Assembly (NCBI GenBank): GCA_027490755.1
Contig: JAIXXL010000024.1
Coordinates: forward strand, 1 to 64,000
Direction: 5' to 3'
DNA: 64,000 bases
Source: Betaproteobacteria bacterium
Lineage (GTDB): Bacteria; Pseudomonadota; Gammaproteobacteria; Burkholderiales; UBA3065
The notes under the pieces are model-generated. The model saw nothing but the letters and a program-made list of their open reading frames with translations. It made no database searches and was not told the origin of the DNA. Position numbers and translations under genes: made by a program. Position 1 is the first letter of the stretch. The number at the start of each line of letters is the position of its first letter. Shown here one piece after another: positions 59,041-64,000 of this stretch.

Positions 59041-59847
59041 TCAACGTGCCCTTGGCATGGCTGGTGCGGATGCTGCGATCGCGCAGACCACCTCGGGCAT
59101 CACGCCCATCACGCGGATCAGCGTCGCGGCTGCGCCGGTGGGCACGCGCTTGCCCTGCTCCCAATTGCGCAGGGTGTGCAGTGGCACGCCAAAACGGCGT
59201 GCGAAATCCACCTGAGTCAGCCCGCTGCGCAGGCGCACGCTGCGCACCGCAGACGCGGCGGTGTCGCAGCCGTTGGCGGTGGCCGACAGGCCCACGTGGT
59301 TGGCGTGCCGGGAGGGCGGCGTCAGCAGTGCGGCGCCGCTGCCTGTGTGTTCCGGCATCCACTCGCCATCGACTATGAAAGCGCGCAGGCGGCGGCCGGC
59401 ATCCGGGTCCTCGCCAGTGAAGGCGTACTCGATACGGGCGAAGCGGTCTGCATCCAGTTGAGTGCTGGCCATCCACCAACCCGGAAAGTCACGTTTCAGC
59501 GCGGTGCGCACCCGCAACACCGTGAAGCCGGAGTGGCGGGAGTCGCGGCCGATCGCGGCCAATGCATCGCCGATACGCTCTGCGGTGCCCTCTAACACCA
59601 GCAGCACCTCGTCGCCTTGCCGAGCGAGCACGCCGGTGATGTTGCGCTTTCGGTTCTCGCGCCGTGCCTGTGACAGCAGGTCGACCCAACCGTCGCCGCC
59701 ATGGGCCATGCGGCTGCGGCACACGGCCTGCACCAACTGGCCTGCGGTCAGGGCCGGCAGTGGGGACGGCTGAGCGGCCTTGCGCGGGATGCCCCTGGTG
59801 GGTGCGTCCTGAGTCCGCTTGCTGCTGGTTCGGGTGTCGGTCTTCAT
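59041..59847 (-). CDS. BLUF-like domain fused to an XRE-type helix-turn-helix, probably not photoactive
   Basis: 268 residues. After a basic N-terminus of 34 residues, about 36-130 align with the BLUF flavin fold ([63 protein letters not shown]). The Asn of RREN (Asn65) and Met126 are kept, but the Tyr of the LVYVS strand is Cys43 and the Gln of FLQVLEG is Leu83, so the BLUF photocycle residues are missing. The C-terminus (about 205-260, [32 protein letters not shown]) is an XRE/Cro HTH. It may sense something other than blue light. A -10-like hexamer and a strong terminator make it a monocistronic unit. Confidence 0.8.
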   Translation of the reverse strand: MKTDTRTSSKRTQDAPTRGIPRKAAQPSPLPALTAGQLVQAVCRSRMAHGGDGWVDLLSQARRENRKRNITGVLARQGDEVLLVLEGTAERIGDALAAIGRDSRHSGFTVLRVRTALKRDFPGWWMASTQLDADRFARIEYAFTGEDPDAGRRLRAFIVDGEWMPEHTGSGAALLTPPSRHANHVGLSATANGCDTAASAVRSVRLRSGLTQVDFARRFGVPLHTLRNWEQGKRVPTGAAATLIRVMGVMPEVVCAIAASAPAMPRAR

Positions 59848-59854
59848 GGCAAAG

Positions 59855-59860
59855 AATCTA
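59855..59860 (-). promoter_or_regulatory. -10-like hexamer for the BLUF-like gene (possible leaderless start)
   Basis: On the minus strand TAGATT lies seven bases before the ATG at 59847. No Shine-Dalgarno and no evident -35. Confidence 0.4.
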
Positions 59861-59923
59861 GCGACCGGCTGCGCCCAACGCTTTGCCGCAGGTCAAGCTT
59901 CGCCGGCGCCGCTCGCGGTGGGT

Positions 59924-59929
59924 TAGAGT
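59924..59929 (+). promoter_or_regulatory. -10-like hexamer for queA (possible leaderless start)
   Basis: TAGAGT lies eight bases before the queA ATG at 59938. No Shine-Dalgarno and no evident -35. Confidence 0.4.
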
Positions 59930-59937
59930 CGCGCCCC

Positions 59938-62164
<2,227 letters not shown>

Positions 62165-62246
62165 CACCGCGGGCGCTGCCGCAAGGCCCGCCAATGAGCG
62201 CGTGATACCATCGCGCACCCTTTTGCCACGTCCTGTCCAGAGCGCA

Positions 62247-62603
62247 ATGAACGTCGTCCGTACCGTTATCGCCAGCCTCGCGTTGGCCACCGCCACCCCC
62301 GCCTTTGCCAACACGCCAGCACCCGCCTTCGACTGGGCCGGACTGCTGCCGATGGTGGTCATCTTCGTGCTGTTCTACTTCATGCTCATCCGCCCGCAGA
62401 TGAAGCGTGCAAAGGAGCACAAGCAGATGATCGACGCCCTCCAGGTGGGCGACGAGGTCATCACCGGCGGCGGCGTCCTGGGCAAGGTCACCAAGGTGAC
62501 CGACACCTACGTGACGCTTGAGATCGCCAAGGACACCCGCGTCGTGGTGCAACGCCCGAGCATCCAGACCGTGCTGCCAAAGGGCAGCATCGCCGCCGCC
62601 TGA
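62247..62603 (+). CDS. yajC: Preprotein translocase subunit YajC
   Basis: 118 residues. A hydrophobic signal-like N-terminus (VIASLALATATPAFA) precedes the membrane helix LLPMVVIFVLFYFMLIRPQMKRAKEHKQMID, then GDEVITGGGVLGKVTKVTDTYVTLEIAKD, all typical of YajC. It binds SecDF and AcrB. It lies 40 bases before secD. Confidence 0.96.
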   Translation: MNVVRTVIASLALATATPAFANTPAPAFDWAGLLPMVVIFVLFYFMLIRPQMKRAKEHKQMIDALQVGDEVITGGGVLGKVTKVTDTYVTLEIAKDTRVVVQRPSIQTVLPKGSIAAA

Positions 62604-62643
62604 GGCCGCTCAGGCGGCCCACCGAACCGTCACCGGAACGCCA

Positions 62644-64000
62644 ATGAACCGTTTCCCGCTCTGGAAGAACGCCCTCATCGCCATCGTCATGGCGCTCGGC
62701 GTCGTCTACACGGTCCCCAACCTGTTTGGCGAGGTGCCGGCGGTGCAGGTGCTGCCGGCCCGCCCGGGCGTCAAGGCCGACACCGCACTCATGGGCAAGG
62801 TCGAGCAGGCGCTCAAGTCCGGCGGCGTCGACGCAGCCGGGGTCGCCAGCGACGAGCGCAGCATCCGCGTGCGCCTGGCCAGCACCGACGACCAGCTCAA
62901 GGCACGCGACGTGCTGCAGCAGGCGCTGGGCAGCAACTTCATCGTCGCCCTGGCCCTGCAGTCGGCCTCGCCCGAGTGGCTCAGCTCGCTGCACGCGCTG
63001 CCGATGTACCTCGGCCTTGACCTGCGCGGCGGCGTCCACTTCCTGCTCGAGGTCGACATGAAGACCGCTCTGGCCAAGGCCATCGAGCGCAACCAGAACG
63101 AGCTGCGCGGCAGCCTGCGCGAGGCGCGTGTCAGCTACGGCGGTATCGCCAAGCAGGGTGACGACCTGGTCCTGCGCTTCAAGGACGAATCAGCGCGCAA
63201 GCAGGCCCGCGCCCTGGTCGAGAAGGATTTCCGCGGCCTGTCGATCCGCGACGATGTGGCCGGCGAAGACCTGCGCCTGATCCTCTCGCTCACCCCGGCC
63301 GAGCTCAAGCGCATCGAGGAGGCCTCGCTGCAGCAGAACATCACCACGCTGCGCAACCGCGTCAACGAACTCGGCGTCGCCGAGCCGATCGTGCAGCAGC
63401 AGGGGCCGTCGCGTGTCGTCGTGCAGCTGCCCGGCGTGCAGGACACCGCCAAGGCCAAGGACATCCTCGGCCGCACCGCCACGCTCGAACTGCGCATGGT
63501 CGACGAGGAACACAGCGACCCGACCTCCTTGGCCGCCGCACAGGCCGGCCAGGTGCCGTTCGGCGCCGACTTCGTCACCGACCGCGAGGGCCGGCCCTAC
63601 CTCGTCCGCAAGCAGGTCTACCTGACCGGCGAGAACATCGCCGATGCGCAGCCAGGCTTCGACGGCCAGAGCGGCCAGCCGGCGGTGCACATCAACCTCG
63701 ACGGCAAGGGTGCACGCATCTTCAAGCAGGTCACCCGCGAGAACGTGGGCAAGCGCATGGCCATGCTGCTGGTCGAGAAGGGGCAGTCAGAGGTGGTCAC
63801 GGCGCCGGTCATCCGCACCGAGATCGCCGGCGGCCGTGTGCAGATCAGCGGCGCCATGAACACCGAGGAAGCCCGCGACATCGCGCTGCTGCTGCGTGCC
63901 GGCTCGCTGGCCGCGCCGATGGAGATCGTCGAGGAGCGCACCGTGGGTCCGAGCCTCGGCGCCGACAACATCTCCCGCGGCATCAACTCGACGCTCTATG
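62644..64000 (+). CDS. secD: Protein-export membrane protein SecD (cut by window edge)
   Basis: 452 codons to the right edge, still open. The first membrane helix is LWKNALIAIVMALGVVYTV, and the D1 motif YLGLDLRGGVHFLLEVDM is near 120. The large periplasmic P1 domain follows, with VNELGVAEPIVQQQG and ALLLRAGSLAAPMEIVEERTVGPSLG leading to the second helix. SecD with SecF uses the proton gradient to pull proteins across the inner membrane. The C-terminal helices and secF lie beyond the window. Confidence 0.96.
   Translation, partial: MNRFPLWKNALIAIVMALGVVYTVPNLFGEVPAVQVLPARPGVKADTALMGKVEQALKSGGVDAAGVASDERSIRVRLASTDDQLKARDVLQQALGSNFIVALALQSASPEWLSSLHALPMYLGLDLRGGVHFLLEVDMKTALAKAIERNQNELRGSLREARVSYGGIAKQGDDLVLRFKDESARKQARALVEKDFRGLSIRDDVAGEDLRLILSLTPAELKRIEEASLQQNITTLRNRVNELGVAEPIVQQQGPSRVVVQLPGVQDTAKAKDILGRTATLELRMVDEEHSDPTSLAAAQAGQVPFGADFVTDREGRPYLVRKQVYLTGENIADAQPGFDGQSGQPAVHINLDGKGARIFKQVTRENVGKRMAMLLVEKGQSEVVTAPVIRTEIAGGRVQISGAMNTEEARDIALLLRAGSLAAPMEIVEERTVGPSLGADNISRGINSTLY

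Noticed and set aside
59041..59847. Standard blue-light BLUF photoreceptor
   Set aside because: The Tyr and Gln needed for the photocycle are replaced by Cys and Leu.

Overview
The window is GC-rich (roughly two thirds G+C by eye) and reads as a chromosomal stretch of a gammaproteobacterium. The support is gene order: smc-zipA-ligA, rluC-HAD-sppA divergent from rne, recA-recX, pyrD next to ftsK, and queA-tgt-yajC-secD. A deep, GC-rich lineage near Xanthomonadales, Nevskiales or Immundisolibacter is my guess; I cannot place it further. No phage, insertion sequence, integrase or CRISPR array was seen. Most of the window is housekeeping DNA with accessory islands between conserved blocks.

Layout. 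1-7685 (minus): the N-terminal 1677 codons of a giant LEPR/VCBS-type surface protein that runs off the left edge, preceded by a HlyD-type adaptor and a TolC-type lipoprotein. The leader of the giant gene carries a sequence matching the class I cyclic di-GMP riboswitch (GEMM-I), with a hairpin over the Shine-Dalgarno, so the adhesin is probably controlled by c-di-GMP. 7853-9988: dnaB and a Phd/VapC-like toxin-antitoxin pair. 10005-19000: algC-like mutase, queF, smc, zipA, ligA. 19088-21008: purine/methylthioinosine salvage (hpt, mtnP) and a peptide deformylase. 21068-29824: sppA, a HAD phosphatase and rluC, divergent from rne with a long leader; then ygfZ, recA, recX.

29865-34903: an exported cysteine-containing protein overlapping a hybrid histidine kinase whose membrane domain retains the ethylene/copper-binding residues of plant ETR1; tRNA-Thr(CGU); a cysteine-free Fur-family regulator with its own promoter-operator; a MazG-like protein. 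35043-43993: M20 amidohydrolase, pgi, PII, a 5'-nucleotidase, an HDOD protein, folate cyclo-ligase, pyrD and ftsK. 44003-53078: a 1482-residue DUF11-type repeat protein with a strong terminator, a divergent NarL-type regulator, and a PLP decarboxylase / acyl-CoA ligase / acyl carrier protein trio of the kind linked to exosortase A loci, though no exosortase is in view. 53320-57680: a probable ovothiol operon (ovoA plus a PLP beta-lyase, probable ovoB) and a WYL regulator. 57781-59847: a membrane protein, a small charged secreted protein, tRNA-Leu(CAA) and a BLUF-like/XRE fusion lacking the photochemical Tyr and Gln. 59938-64000: queA, tgt, yajC and secD (cut by the right edge).

Two themes run across regions. 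First, surface and signalling functions (c-di-GMP-switched adhesin, second repeat protein, ethylene-receptor-like kinase, HDOD, BLUF-like) sit between conserved blocks. Second, at least eight transcription units have a TANNNT -10-like hexamer only 6-8 nt before the start codon and no evident Shine-Dalgarno, suggesting frequent leaderless mRNAs. The most novel-looking items are the riboswitch with its built-in switch helices, the ethylene-receptor-like hybrid kinase and the degenerate BLUF-XRE protein.
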